A DNA stretch of 64,000 nt from Psychrobium sp051201665 (GCF_051201665.1 NZ_CP179210.1:2728001-2792000); one strand, 5' to 3'; counted from the stretch's first letter, positions 26,425 through 36,193 are shown. A program made the numbers and translations. Notes: generated by a model not told the origin, from the letters alone.

Positions 26425-27693
26425 TTAAATACACACCAATTCAGACATTTGATAGCAGAGATCCCCATCAACGTTTATCGGTTCAGCGCCATTATAAGGA
26501 TTTAAATAATCTTGAGGATTAACCATTTGATCATCTTTAGCCATTAACTGAGCGAGTTTGTATCGAATAAGTGATAACTTTATATCTAATTCAATCACAT
26601 CGTCATACCTTTCTATAAACTCAAAGTCTAAAAGATTAAGTGCACTTTGTGCTTTTAAATTTCTCACGTTTTTAATCATTTCTATAAAAATGTTGGTATT
26701 TTTAGAGTAATCCATACGTTGGTTATCTATTTCAGTAAATACCTTATTTTGCATTAACAAATCAGACTTTTTGAAATTAGTACCTAGGGATGGCAATTGA
26801 TACTGAAAAAATACTGTATTGATCGTTTGGTTTGGTTTAAACAGTAAGTCAATACTATAAGGGACTTCACTTACTTCGAGCGGCTCATATAAATACCGAT
26901 GAGTTCGTTCAATAGTACGTCTAAAGCGCCTTTTATAATAGTCACTTTTAGAAACTTCGGTGTTCGTCAAAGTGGGGAAAAGCTGTAGGACTTTCGGCAA
27001 TTCTGCTGGCTGATTTTCAGCGACATAGTTAATAATAGGAATCACTACTTTGGAAATATTTCTTAAGCTTTGATGCCGCCATAAAATTGCATTACTTTGA
27101 GTGACAATTTTTCGGTCTAATGACACTAAGTGACTTAATTTATAATGTGCTTCAGTTAATCGCCCAGCGGCAAAGTCATAAATTATTTCATAGGCAGTTA
27201 AATTATTTAATACTTCTAGCTGATCTGAGTTAACGTCCAGCAGTATTGAATCAGGAATGTAAAATTGTGCTCTATCATCAAGGCTTAAGTAATCAAAAAT
27301 GAGATAGCTAAACTTTTTATTCATTGCGCCTAGCTTTTTTCTTTTGTCGAGGATAAAACGCAAACAACGTTCATTGGCAATTGAACAGATATATTTCTTT
27401 TCTGCTAACCATTCGAGATCTTCGATATTAGGCCAGTCTATTTCTTCATTATCATGGCCATTAAGTCTCTCAATAATGGAGTTGAGTTTTATAACCGCTT
27501 TTTCGCGGCCTTCGACACCATCCACCGTCATTATCGTTAAATCAGGGATTACGCTTTCATTTAAATCTATTGCTGCAATGGGGTTTTCCATCCATTCCTG
27601 TGCAACTGGGTGTATGCTTTCATCTGACAACAAAAAATGACTGCCAACAGCGATAATAATTACGCACACGAAACCAAGAGTACGGGGATTCAT
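26425..27693 (-). CDS. Unrecognised 422-aa membrane-anchored or exported protein
   Basis: An N-terminal hydrophobic segment (residues 6-22, FVCVIIIAVGSHFLL) followed by a soluble, mostly helical, charged body without repeats I can name. WPNIEDLEWLAEKKYICSIANERC and a C-terminal GDLCYQMSELVC place four cysteines that could form periplasmic disulfides. The start at 27693 has only a modest purine run upstream. It lies between an IS5 and an IS1595 with no operon partner. I do not recognise the family. Confidence 0.65.
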   Translation of the reverse strand: MNPRTLGFVCVIIIAVGSHFLLSDESIHPVAQEWMENPIAAIDLNESVIPDLTIMTVDGVEGREKAVIKLNSIIERLNGHDNEEIDWPNIEDLEWLAEKKYICSIANERCLRFILDKRKKLGAMNKKFSYLIFDYLSLDDRAQFYIPDSILLDVNSDQLEVLNNLTAYEIIYDFAAGRLTEAHYKLSHLVSLDRKIVTQSNAILWRHQSLRNISKVVIPIINYVAENQPAELPKVLQLFPTLTNTEVSKSDYYKRRFRRTIERTHRYLYEPLEVSEVPYSIDLLFKPNQTINTVFFQYQLPSLGTNFKKSDLLMQNKVFTEIDNQRMDYSKNTNIFIEMIKNVRNLKAQSALNLLDFEFIERYDDVIELDIKLSLIRYKLAQLMAKDDQMVNPQDYLNPYNGAEPINVDGDLCYQMSELVCI

Positions 27694-27759
27694 ATAATTC
27701 CTTTAATGAAAAGACTTTTAAAAGCTGATTAATTGTATGTACTCATCTTTAATAATTTA

Positions 27760-28733
27760 CATGCCTATGCACTTGGCTCAGGACGATTTTACAGGTACAT
27801 GAACTATCGCCAAATTTAACAGTCGGTTAGGGATTTGTTTTTCAATAAATCGACGGTTGAACCGATAACAGAACTCATCTAGATATTCTTGTAGGTATTT
27901 TCCCGATACACCATGAAATGTACCCAACAAAAATGTTTTTAAATTGCCAATGGCGATATGTACCCATGGTAGCCATTCATCAACCAAATGGCTTGGTGTT
28001 ACCCTCGCTTCATGGTCCTGTGCTTGGTCAATTATATTCAGAGCAGCCAATGCATCAGAACGAACTTTCTGACCTGGTTTTAAGTACTTCTTAACAAACT
28101 TATCAACGCTAAAATGGCAAATACTATCAACTACTTCCATGGCAATAAATCCTGCCTTTTTCTCTTTACTTTCACAGGCGATTAATACATTCTTTTTTCC
28201 TGCTGCACCACGACCTCGTTTCCCTTTTTGTCTACCTCCAACAAGTGCATCATCTAGCTCTATTGTTCCACTCAATTGATATAAACTATCTCTGTGACCC
28301 ATAGCAATTCTAAGTTTTTTTAAAATTAGTCTCGCTGTTCGCCAATTGACTTCTATTAATTTGCTTAGTCTCAGTGCGGATATACTTCCCTTATCAGAGC
28401 CAAGAAAATAGATAGCCCAAAACCACTGGATTAAGGTGATTTTACTCCCATGAAAAAGTGTCCCTGCCGTGACTGATGTTTGCTTTTTACATTGCGTGCA
28501 TTCGTATAAGTGGCGACTGGCAATTTTATAGTTATGAGCATTGCCGCAACGCGGGCAAATAAAGCCATTTTTCCATTTCATTTCTTGTAAATATTCTAAG
28601 CAATCATCTTCAGTACTAAACTGTTTTTGCCAAGCTAAAAAGCTTGCTTCTGGCATGTTCATGATTATGTCTACCTATACAGTGTGTTTATATACACAGT
28701 ATAGTTCAATCCTGAGTTTTCTGCATAGGCATG
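27760..28733 (-). mobile_element. IS1595-family element (intact), 974 bp
   Basis: Ends are CATGCCTATGCA and TGCATAGGCATG, with further similarity (CTCAGGA) inside. Both sides carry the 8-bp direct repeat ATAATTTA (27752-27759 and 28734-28741), the duplication length expected for IS1595. One transposase fills it. A 5'-truncated second copy is at 11555-12355. Confidence 0.93.
27778..28662 (-). CDS. IS1595-family transposase (zinc ribbon plus DDE)
   Basis: 294 aa. The N-terminal zinc ribbon has CPRCG (about residues 36-40) and CTQC (about 55-58). The DDE domain starts with SGTIELDDALVGGRQKGKRG, continues with SDALAALNIID, and ends with IAIGNLKTFLLGTFHGVSGK and the YLQEYLDEFCYRFNRR tail typical of ISXO2-like enzymes. 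It appears intact. Confidence 0.93.
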   Translation of the reverse strand: MNMPEASFLAWQKQFSTEDDCLEYLQEMKWKNGFICPRCGNAHNYKIASRHLYECTQCKKQTSVTAGTLFHGSKITLIQWFWAIYFLGSDKGSISALRLSKLIEVNWRTARLILKKLRIAMGHRDSLYQLSGTIELDDALVGGRQKGKRGRGAAGKKNVLIACESKEKKAGFIAMEVVDSICHFSVDKFVKKYLKPGQKVRSDALAALNIIDQAQDHEARVTPSHLVDEWLPWVHIAIGNLKTFLLGTFHGVSGKYLQEYLDEFCYRFNRRFIEKQIPNRLLNLAIVHVPVKSS

Positions 28734-28774
28734 ATAATTTAAGATAAAACCAGCATTAACTAAATTAAATAGAC

Positions 28775-29173
28775 TTAATACCTATCGGCATCGACACGTT
28801 GAATAGGACTAATTCTGGTGTTTAACAAAGAAACTATGCAAGCTACGCCTACGACTATCTCAGCATAGGGAACCTCGAGCATCGGCGTTAAAAACGAAAA
28901 TCGTTCGACAAGAATCATCTTTAATTCAAAAAAAGAAACAACACATAGAGCAGTTATTACGGCTGAAGTAAGCCATTTACTCTGGGCCATGAATGAACGA
29001 AAAGTTTGACCAAACCAAGTCCCCAAGAGTAAACCGAAAAATAGCATAAAAACGTAAAAACTAACGTTAGACGCTATATGTTTACTGCCATTAAGAATTC
29101 CGCTGGTAATTATATAAAGAAAGCCAGTTAGTAATGTATAAATGGCCAGCCTTGTTGTTGATTTTAAATGCAT
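28775..29173 (-). CDS. Small four-helix membrane protein, unknown function
   Basis: 132 aa from ATG 29173, chosen because AAGGACAGTGAG precedes it; the longer frame from 29206 lacks a ribosome site. Four hydrophobic stretches (YTLLTGFLYIITSGIL, VSFYVFMLFFGLLLGTWFG, WLTSAVITALCVVSFF, YAEIVVGVACIVSLL) span the inner membrane. No family is recognised. It sits between the IS1595 element and an R3 repeat. Confidence 0.6.
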   Translation of the reverse strand: MHLKSTTRLAIYTLLTGFLYIITSGILNGSKHIASNVSFYVFMLFFGLLLGTWFGQTFRSFMAQSKWLTSAVITALCVVSFFELKMILVERFSFLTPMLEVPYAEIVVGVACIVSLLNTRISPIQRVDADRY

Positions 29174-29232
29174 CTCACTGTCCTTATGCGCCTGTGCCTT
29201 GGGCATATCCTAGAGTACTTAACATCATAATT

Positions 29233-29503
29233 TTATACCCATGCCACCTGGAAATGCGTGAATTCAGCAAGTCGAGAAGCGTGCCAAAGACAAGGCATAA
29301 AATAGGTGGTGTGGTCATTCCCCACCCATATTTTATAACGACGGATTTGGTCGCTTATCGCCTTGCCCTGCGGGAGTTCGGAGTAGAAAGCTATTACGGC
29401 GTTATGATTCATAATCAGGGAATAACCATTAATTAAGAATCATGCCTTGTACTAGCGTCCTACCCGAGCTCTGAAACTCGCATTTTCAAGTAGTATGGGT
29501 ATA
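29233..29503. repeat. R3 hairpin-rich repeat, copy 2 (271 bp)
   Basis: Ends TTATACCCATGCCACCTGGA and, complemented, TTATACCCATACTACTTGAA form the inverted termini. Its reverse complement shares with copy 1 the segments CTGATTATGAATCATAACGC, GAACTCCC-GCA-GGG and CAAGGCGATAAGCGACCAA, in the same order. It has no coding capacity of its own. Confidence 0.75.
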
Positions 29504-29546
29504 AATATATTATTCGTCAACATGTGGTGGCATAACGGTCGAAATG

Positions 29547-29948
29547 TTATAATTTCGATATGTTTACCCGCCAAGGCGGATTGAGCCGATTTTTTCCAGC
29601 CCAATAGAGTTTAATTTTATTACCCGATGGATCGAGTAATACCGCTTCTTTCCATAAGTAGCTTGCCATTGCAGGCGGTTGCAAAAATTCAATACCTTTA
29701 CCAAGTAACTCTTCGACCCATTGGTCTAATTCTTCATGCTCAAAATAAACGATTGCGCCATTGGAAAATGCCTGTTCATTGAGTGCCAAAGAAAAAGTCG
29801 CGTCCCCCCTTGGGCAAATAAATCGTGCATAGTGTTCAGTGTCGACGATTTGTGTAAACCCTAACGTTAAGTAGAATGACACAGCTTCTGACATGTTGAT
29901 TACAGGTAATGTTACTTGATTTAAGTTCATTGAATTTATGACTCGCAT
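29547..29948 (-). CDS. VOC-superfamily protein (bleomycin-resistance/dioxygenase-like)
   Basis: 133 aa (127 if ATG 29930 is used, which gives the usual opening MNLNQVTLPVINMSEAVSFY). LLDPSGNKIKLYWAGKNR near the end carries the conserved GNxI/L region with the metal-ligand position. Members bind or modify small molecules through two betaalphabetabetabeta units. The substrate is unknown. A separate VOC gene is at 24589. Confidence 0.82.
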   Translation of the reverse strand: MRVINSMNLNQVTLPVINMSEAVSFYLTLGFTQIVDTEHYARFICPRGDATFSLALNEQAFSNGAIVYFEHEELDQWVEELLGKGIEFLQPPAMASYLWKEAVLLDPSGNKIKLYWAGKNRLNPPWRVNISKL

Positions 29949-30000
29949 TTTTGTGAAATGAATAGGGTCTGTAAAACTCGTTAACTACGCCTATTAAAGC

Positions 30001-30351
30001 TTAACTAAACCACAACCCAGTTACCTGAATTGGTGCTTCATCGTCACGTAAATATAGCTGCCACAAAAGTTCTTCATCAGAATGTTCAAAAACAACTTTC
30101 CATAATAACTGGTGCTCACTGACGCGCTTCAAATATCCCAAATACTCACAGCTGATCAATTGCCCCATAGGGATTATTGCTTCTTGTACGGCATGTTCAA
30201 AACGTTCTTGTGTCAATTTCTCTTTAAATTCAGCACAAAAGTGGCGGGTTAATAGCTGATAGTCACAGGTTTGGTGAGCGTTGATAATTTCTCGCATGAT
30301 ACAGCGACCTATTTGCTCAGCGTTTTCTCGGGTTATTGTTATTATCATCAA
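30001..30351 (-). CDS. Conserved-looking small protein, unknown function
   Basis: 116 aa, soluble, with no signal peptide. A helical N-terminus (GRCIMREIINAHQTCDYQLLTRHF) followed by strands (LISCEYLGYLKR, LLWKVVFEH, LLWQLYLRDDEAPIQVTGLWF) suggests an NTF2-like or similar alpha+beta fold. This is a fold impression, not a family match. It reads in the same direction as the VOC gene 52 bp downstream. Confidence 0.55.
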   Translation of the reverse strand: MMIITITRENAEQIGRCIMREIINAHQTCDYQLLTRHFCAEFKEKLTQERFEHAVQEAIIPMGQLISCEYLGYLKRVSEHQLLWKVVFEHSDEELLWQLYLRDDEAPIQVTGLWFS

Positions 30352-30545
30352 GCCTTCTTATTTCAAATATTGAGGTTAAGCTGTTTATTGTCTAATTTAG
30401 AGTAAACCAATAGCACAATTAGATCGTATAAATGTTTCAAAGTATGTCAAAAATGTCGTTATGTAAAACATTGTAAAACAAAACTATGATTAGACTATTT
30501 TGATGTATTCTGCCGCCATCAATAATCCGTGAGTAAATTATCACC

Positions 30546-31790
30546 ATGAGAACAATAAAAATCCTTCTCCCCTTTGTTGTTATCGCCGTTGCAGCGCTAG
30601 CCATATTCATGATTTTCTTCTCGAGTCCTGAGGCTCGAAAACGAGGACAACGACCACCGCCGAGTTTAGTAGTCGAAGTATTAGACATTAAACCTCAAGA
30701 CTACCAGGTGACATTATCCTCATTTGGTAAAATTACGCCGACGACGCAAAGTCAATTGTCGTCTCAAGTCAGCGGTCAAATTGTAGCTGTGAGTGACAGC
30801 TTCAAGGCAGGACAATTTTTTAATAAAGGCGATACCTTAGTAACGCTTGATGATCGGGATTATAAAATCAGAGTTCAATCGGCCAGTGCTGAACGTGCTC
30901 AAGCTCAAGTAGCATTGGATGAAGAAATTGCATTGTCAGCACAGGCGATAAAAGATCGTAAAAATCTTGGTACGTTAGGCCAAGCCAGCGATTACGCCTT
31001 AAGAAAACCACAAATGGCGGCGGCACGCGCTAAATTACAAGCGGCTGACGCAAACCTTAAACAAGCATTATTAGATGTTGAACGCACGGTGATTACCGCG
31101 CCGTATGATGGCCGTATCTTAACGAAGAAAGTGTCTGTTGGTCAGGTTGTTGGCTCAACAACAGCACTTGCCGATATCTATGCCGTTGATAATGCCGAAG
31201 TAGAATTACCGATTAAAAATTCGCAACTTGCACTATTAAACTTACCTAACAATCATTTAGGCAAATCAAACCCACAAGCATCGCTAATTACCTTATTAAA
31301 TAACGAAGGTGGCGCCACGCAGTTTTGGCAAGCGCAGATAACACGAACCAGTGGTGCGATTAATGAAAACACCCAGCAATTAAGTGTCATTGCAGAAATT
31401 AGCCAACCGTTTGCTCAATCTGATAAGCGCTCATTAAATATTGGCCAATTTATCACGGCACAAATTACGGGTAAAACATTGATGGATGCCATCGTGATTC
31501 CCAATGCATCAATTTATCAGGGCAGCTATGTCTATCTTTACGAAGACGGTGTTTTACAACGTAAAAATGTCGTCATCGCTTATCAAAATAACAAAGAAGC
31601 GATAATTACTTCAGGCGTTAACGCTAACGAAAAATTAGTAACTACGCCACTTGGCCAAGTGAATTCAGGCACAGCAGTGAGTATTGCTGGTCAAAAAGCT
31701 GCAAAAGGTAACAAAAAACGCGGTGGAAAAGACGGAAAGCGTCGTGGTAAAGATCGTCAACAAAAAGCAAATAATGGGAGCGCATCATGA
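30546..31790 (+). CDS. RND efflux periplasmic adaptor (membrane fusion protein)
   Basis: 414 aa. It has one N-terminal membrane anchor (residues 6-27), then a barrel-sandwich hybrid: SSQVSGQIVAVSDSFKAGQF and TLVTLDDRDYKIRVQSA, with the matching half APYDGRILTKKVSVGQVVG, around an alpha-helical hairpin. A beta-barrel and a membrane-proximal domain follow. The last roughly 35 residues are unusually Lys/Arg/Gly rich (KGNKKRGGKDGKRRGKDRQQ). The stop overlaps the permease ATG, so the two are co-translated. It links the pump to an outer-membrane channel not encoded here. Confidence 0.9.
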   Translation: MRTIKILLPFVVIAVAALAIFMIFFSSPEARKRGQRPPPSLVVEVLDIKPQDYQVTLSSFGKITPTTQSQLSSQVSGQIVAVSDSFKAGQFFNKGDTLVTLDDRDYKIRVQSASAERAQAQVALDEEIALSAQAIKDRKNLGTLGQASDYALRKPQMAAARAKLQAADANLKQALLDVERTVITAPYDGRILTKKVSVGQVVGSTTALADIYAVDNAEVELPIKNSQLALLNLPNNHLGKSNPQASLITLLNNEGGATQFWQAQITRTSGAINENTQQLSVIAEISQPFAQSDKRSLNIGQFITAQITGKTLMDAIVIPNASIYQGSYVYLYEDGVLQRKNVVIAYQNNKEAIITSGVNANEKLVTTPLGQVNSGTAVSIAGQKAAKGNKKRGGKDGKRRGKDRQQKANNGSAS

Positions 31791-34700
31791 TAGCTTGGTT
31801 TGCCAGAAATGGTGTAGCTGCCAATCTATTAATGATTTCCATTTTAGTTGCCGGCTTATTGATTTTAAATACAAAAATTCCGTTAGAGGTATTTCCAACC
31901 ACTGAAGCACGTACTATTTCAGTGTCAGTGAGCCTGCGTGGCGCAACCCCTGAAGACACTGAAAAAGGAATCGCCATCTTAGTTGAAGAAGCGGTGCAAG
32001 ATTTAGAAGGCATCAAACAACTAAGAAGTCGCTCGTCTGAAGGCAGTGCTAGCATCACTATCGAGATGGAAAACAACGCTGATAGTCAAAAGTTACTAAA
32101 CGATGTCAAAAGTCGTGTTGATGCTATCAATAACTTTCCTGGCAGTGCTGAAAAACCTGTTGTTCGATTAGCACAGCGCACACGTGAAGTGATTAGTGTG
32201 GTAGTTGCAGGACCACAGTCTGAAAAAGAAATTCGTCAACTAGCCGAAACCGTACGTGATGATATTTTACGCCTTGACGGCGTCACGCAAGTTCAGCTTG
32301 ATTCGGTGCGTCCATATGAGATCACTATTGAAGTGAATCAAGATATCTTGCGTCAATACAACATCTCACTATCACAGATTTCACAGGCCATTAATAACAG
32401 TTCACGTGATTTATCGTCAGGTAACATCAAAACATCGGGCGGTGACGTGTTAATTCGTTCGTCAGGCCAAGCCTATCGTCAAGATGAATACGAAAATATT
32501 GTTATTTTGACTCAAGATGACGGCAGCCTTATTCGCCTAAAAGATATCGCTAAAGTGAAAGACGGCTTTGAAGATAGCGATTTTTCATCACGCTTTAACG
32601 GAAAAAATGCCGCCTTTATTGACGTATTTCGCATCGGTAATCAAAGTGCGATTGAAATTGCAGACAAAGTTAAAGCTTACCTAGATAACAAATCAGCGAC
32701 AATGCCACACGGTGTCGATCTCACTTATTGGCGTGACCGCTCTGTTATCGTTAAAAACCGCTTGGCGACTTTAACTGGTAACGCGATCCAAGGGGGTATT
32801 TTAGTACTTGCCTTACTCACACTATTTCTACGTCCTGCCATCGCATTTTGGGTTTTCATCGGTATTCCAGTGAGCTTTATGGGGGCATTTTTCTTAATGC
32901 CACTAATGGGCGTTACTCTTAATATCTTTAGTTTGTTCGCATTTATATTAGCATTAGGGATCGTGGTGGATGACGCCATTGTCACCGGCGAAAGTATCTA
33001 TGCCCATATGCGGCACAGCGACAATGGATTGCAAGCGGCTATCAAGGGAACGCAGGAAGTTACTGTACCTGTCACCTTTGGTATTTTGACCACCATCGCC
33101 GCCTTTATGCCATTGGCTTTCATTGAAGGTCGCCGTGGTGATTTATTTGCCCAAATTCCTGTGGTCGTTATTCCAATTCTCTTATTTTCATTGATTGAAT
33201 CTAAGCTAGTATTACCCTCGCATTTAAAACATTTGCGTCTACGCAAAGATAAAACTGAGCCAAGCGGATTTAGTAAATTCCAACAGCGTTTTGCTGATGG
33301 TTTTGAGAATGCGATCATTAAATATTACCGCCCTATTCTCGACATTACGCTTCGCAATAAAGCGACAACGTTATTTAGCTTTATTGGCGTATTAGCGATT
33401 GTTATCAGCTTGATTATGAGTGGCTGGACACGTTTTACTTTCTTCCCACGAGTAGAAAGTGAAACAGCGGTTGCATCGCTATCTATGCCTGCTGGCACGC
33501 CATACGAAGTGACCGATCATTATATTTCGAAAATGACTGACGCCGCCTTTACGCTGAAAAAGAAATACTATGAGCAAGAAGGTGTTGATCTCATCTTAGA
33601 CATCAATGCAACCATAGGCAGCAGCGGCCGTTCACAAGGTTCACACCTTGGCCGCGTGATGTTTCAAACGGTGCCGCCAGAGCAGCGCGACTTAAAAATT
33701 GGTTCCAGCCAACTAGTTCGCGAATGGCGTCAATTAATCGGTGAAGTGCCAGGGGCACAGAGTTTAACGTACCGCGCTGAAATAGGCCGAACCTCAGATC
33801 CTATTGACATTCAATTTGCAGGTAATGACTTCAAGGCACTTGGCGAAATATCTGAAAAAGTAAAAGAGCAATTAGCCAAGTACCCTGCGTTGTTTGATAT
33901 CACTGATTCATTATCAAATGGTAAAGAAGAACTACAAATTGAGCTCAATGAGCAAGCTTACGCATTAGGTCTAACGCGTAGTGAAGTACTGAGCCAAATT
34001 CGCGCCGCTTACTTTGGTATTCAAGTACAACGTATTCAACGTGGCCGCGATGATGTACGCGTGATGTTGAAACTTCCTAAAGATGAGCGCCGCTCAATTG
34101 CAGGACTTGAAGACATGCGAATCGTAACGCCGCAACAGCAAAGCGTTCCATTGTCTCAAATAGCAACGCTATCGCCAGATACGTCACCAACGGCTATTAA
34201 CCGTATCGACAGATTCCGCACCATGACCGTAAACGCTGATGCAGTGAAATCTGAAGCAAACATGACGCTTATTAACCAAGAACTTCGAGAGTTCGCCGAT
34301 GAACTGTTAGTACAATATCCCGGTGTCACCTATGAATTAGAAGGTGAAGCACGTGAACAACGTGAATCATTTGGCTCAATGTTTATTGGTTTACTGGTGA
34401 TGCTGTTTGTTATTTACGGATTATTGGCCATCCCATTCCAATCTTACCTACAACCACTGATTGTTATGTCAGTTATTCCATTTGGGATCATCGGTGCTAT
34501 TGGCGGTCACTGGTTAATGGGCATGGACTTAACGATTTTAAGTCTAATGGGCATGATGGCATTAGTGGGCGTGGTAATTAATGATTCGCTAGTCTTAGTG
34601 GATTACATAAACAAGCACTACCGCTCTGGCCAAGCAACCTTAATGGAAGCTGTGCTCAATGCAGGTGTCGCGAGATTTAGACCCGTCATGCTAACATCGC

Positions 34701-34891
34701 TCACTACCTTTATTGGATTAATGCCGTTGTTATTTGAAAAATCAACGCAGGCGCAGTTTTTAATTCCTATGGCTGTTTCACTCGCCTTTGGTATTATTTT
34801 CGCGACCTTTATTACATTAATACTGGTACCGATAAACTATGTATTAGTTGAGAAAGCACGCCTAGCTTACATGCGTTTTATAAATAATTAA
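31787..34891 (+). CDS. RND efflux transporter permease (HAE1/AcrB-like)
   Basis: 1034 aa, the expected length, with TM1, a large porter loop, TM2-6, a second porter loop and TM7-12. The proton-relay Asp pair is in ALGIVVDDAIVTGE within TM4. The second-half equivalent is MALVGVVINDSLVLVDYINK. These trimeric pumps exchange protons for drugs, detergents or other amphiphiles. It starts with ATGA overlap on the adaptor gene. No adjacent regulator or TolC homologue is seen. Confidence 0.92.
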   Translation: MIAWFARNGVAANLLMISILVAGLLILNTKIPLEVFPTTEARTISVSVSLRGATPEDTEKGIAILVEEAVQDLEGIKQLRSRSSEGSASITIEMENNADSQKLLNDVKSRVDAINNFPGSAEKPVVRLAQRTREVISVVVAGPQSEKEIRQLAETVRDDILRLDGVTQVQLDSVRPYEITIEVNQDILRQYNISLSQISQAINNSSRDLSSGNIKTSGGDVLIRSSGQAYRQDEYENIVILTQDDGSLIRLKDIAKVKDGFEDSDFSSRFNGKNAAFIDVFRIGNQSAIEIADKVKAYLDNKSATMPHGVDLTYWRDRSVIVKNRLATLTGNAIQGGILVLALLTLFLRPAIAFWVFIGIPVSFMGAFFLMPLMGVTLNIFSLFAFILALGIVVDDAIVTGESIYAHMRHSDNGLQAAIKGTQEVTVPVTFGILTTIAAFMPLAFIEGRRGDLFAQIPVVVIPILLFSLIESKLVLPSHLKHLRLRKDKTEPSGFSKFQQRFADGFENAIIKYYRPILDITLRNKATTLFSFIGVLAIVISLIMSGWTRFTFFPRVESETAVASLSMPAGTPYEVTDHYISKMTDAAFTLKKKYYEQEGVDLILDINATIGSSGRSQGSHLGRVMFQTVPPEQRDLKIGSSQLVREWRQLIGEVPGAQSLTYRAEIGRTSDPIDIQFAGNDFKALGEISEKVKEQLAKYPALFDITDSLSNGKEELQIELNEQAYALGLTRSEVLSQIRAAYFGIQVQRIQRGRDDVRVMLKLPKDERRSIAGLEDMRIVTPQQQSVPLSQIATLSPDTSPTAINRIDRFRTMTVNADAVKSEANMTLINQELREFADELLVQYPGVTYELEGEAREQRESFGSMFIGLLVMLFVIYGLLAIPFQSYLQPLIVMSVIPFGIIGAIGGHWLMGMDLTILSLMGMMALVGVVINDSLVLVDYINKHYRSGQATLMEAVLNAGVARFRPVMLTSLTTFIGLMPLLFEKSTQAQFLIPMAVSLAFGIIFATFITLILVPINYVLVEKARLAYMRFINN

Positions 34892-35004
34892 GCCAGACGA
34901 AGAAAAGTAAGTTAAGCCATGAAAAGAAAAGAGAGCATTGTCATTAAAGCGTCATCTTAAGTCATTAATATAACGCCCCATGAGTATTTGCTCTCTCATT
35001 TATA

Positions 35005-35031
35005 GGTTACCTAATTTGGTAGCCTTTTTTT
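35005..35031 (+). terminator. Rho-independent terminator of the RND operon
   Basis: GGTTACC-TAATTT-GGTAGCC (one G-T pair) followed by seven T. It also overlaps the 3' end of the convergent gene at 35030. Confidence 0.8.
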
Positions 35032-35704
35032 ATGATTCACTCAAACGATTTCTCAGTTTTAATAAATCATCCTTTTTAGCGATTAAACTCTCTAAACGCC
35101 CTTCATAACTAGTTGTTTTTCTTACATTAGGCCAAGTTAATTGTCGATTAAGTAATGACAGCGAACAGGTCAGGTTTAAGAAATTAAAATAGAGTAAGAA
35201 CCACTGTAAAGCATCGGGTGTCACTGGTGACAATCCAATTTTATGTGCCGTTCGTCGATTTAAAATATAACTCGTCACTTTAATGGTAATTCCAGTGCCT
35301 TGTTGCGCTTCGTAATCGTTAATCAGTTTAATAAGACCATCTAACGCCATAATCATCACTTGTTTTTTTCTCTCCTGCACACTTTGCGTCTTAGAGAAGA
35401 CAAAGTAATAATCAAACAAACTGCCACTGTGCAAAGTTAGTTTTTTTCCTTTAATTTTCTCACCAATCAATAATGGCGAGTAATAGTGTAACGTGCCGTT
35501 TTTAACACCATTAGGCACATCGACAAAAGGCGCAATAACACTCAAGGAGAAAGCAAAGAAAAATGGAATTACAAACAACAGACTCGTTAGGTAGAAAACT
35601 AGTCCCATTGCAATATTTAATGCAAGGAAGCCAACAATTACCTTGAGTTGAAACCGTTGTTGTTGACTCGAGCTTAAGCTATAAAAACGGTGCTGCGACA
35701 GCAT
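35030..35704 (-). CDS. Unrecognised membrane protein, 224 aa
   Basis: Two adjacent helices near residues 25-62 (VIVGFLALNIAMGLVFYLTS, LLFVIPFFFAFSLSVIAPFV) are followed by a cytoplasmic-looking domain with LINDYEAQQGTGITIKVTSY and a basic C-terminus with a predicted coil (LIAKKDDLLKLRNRLSES). The start ATG overlaps the stop of the upstream gene at 35704, so the pair forms a tight operon. No family is recognised. Confidence 0.7.
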   Translation of the reverse strand: MLSQHRFYSLSSSQQQRFQLKVIVGFLALNIAMGLVFYLTSLLFVIPFFFAFSLSVIAPFVDVPNGVKNGTLHYYSPLLIGEKIKGKKLTLHSGSLFDYYFVFSKTQSVQERKKQVMIMALDGLIKLINDYEAQQGTGITIKVTSYILNRRTAHKIGLSPVTPDALQWFLLYFNFLNLTCSLSLLNRQLTWPNVRKTTSYEGRLESLIAKKDDLLKLRNRLSES

Positions 35705-36171
35705 TATTTTATCCTTTTAAACGTTATATTCTCTTGTTCTTTTTCTGACAACAGTGAACGGATATGTGATTCAATCGCTTGTCCATCGCCAGCGAGAATA
35801 AAGTCATAGCCGTTGCCGTTCCCGTCTATAATCACCGATAAGTAATCTTCTCTAATTCCTAAAATTGATAAGCGATTCACGTCCAGTTCAATGCCCTTTT
35901 CAGTCACATAACCACCTGCAGGGATTCCTTTGAAGGTCATCTTGTCTTGATCACGGGTAATCAGCTTATCTACCGTGTAATCTCCTTTACCCATTTTTTG
36001 ATAACGATTGACCCAATAAAATGATGATATTGACAGTACTGACATACTAAAAACACCAAGCAACTGCCCATCTGCCATCATGTAATCATACATTCTATAG
36101 AGTGCTGTTAATCCCGTTAACACACCAAGTGCAAAAAGTGCTTTTTGCTTTAATCGTTGGTTTTTAGTCAT
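35704..36171 (-). CDS. Unrecognised membrane protein, 155 aa
   Basis: Two N-terminal helices (KALFALGVLTGLTALYRMY, LLGVFSMSVLSISSFYWV) are followed by a roughly 95-residue soluble domain. That domain contains short beta-like segments (KGIELDVNRLSILGI, YLSVIIDGNGNGYDFILAGD) that loosely recall a PH-like fold. It is the first gene of a two-gene operon with 35030-35704, overlapping by one base. An R2 element lies 22 bp upstream, so the native promoter may be displaced. Confidence 0.7.
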   Translation of the reverse strand: MTKNQRLKQKALFALGVLTGLTALYRMYDYMMADGQLLGVFSMSVLSISSFYWVNRYQKMGKGDYTVDKLITRDQDKMTFKGIPAGGYVTEKGIELDVNRLSILGIREDYLSVIIDGNGNGYDFILAGDGQAIESHIRSLLSEKEQENITFKRIK

Positions 36172-36193
36172 CTAACTATTGAATCCTTTATTA

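Noticed and set aside
29134..29436. 100-codon plus-strand frame covering R3 copy 2
   Set aside because: It is antisense to the membrane protein gene and then runs through the repeat; no protein-like character.
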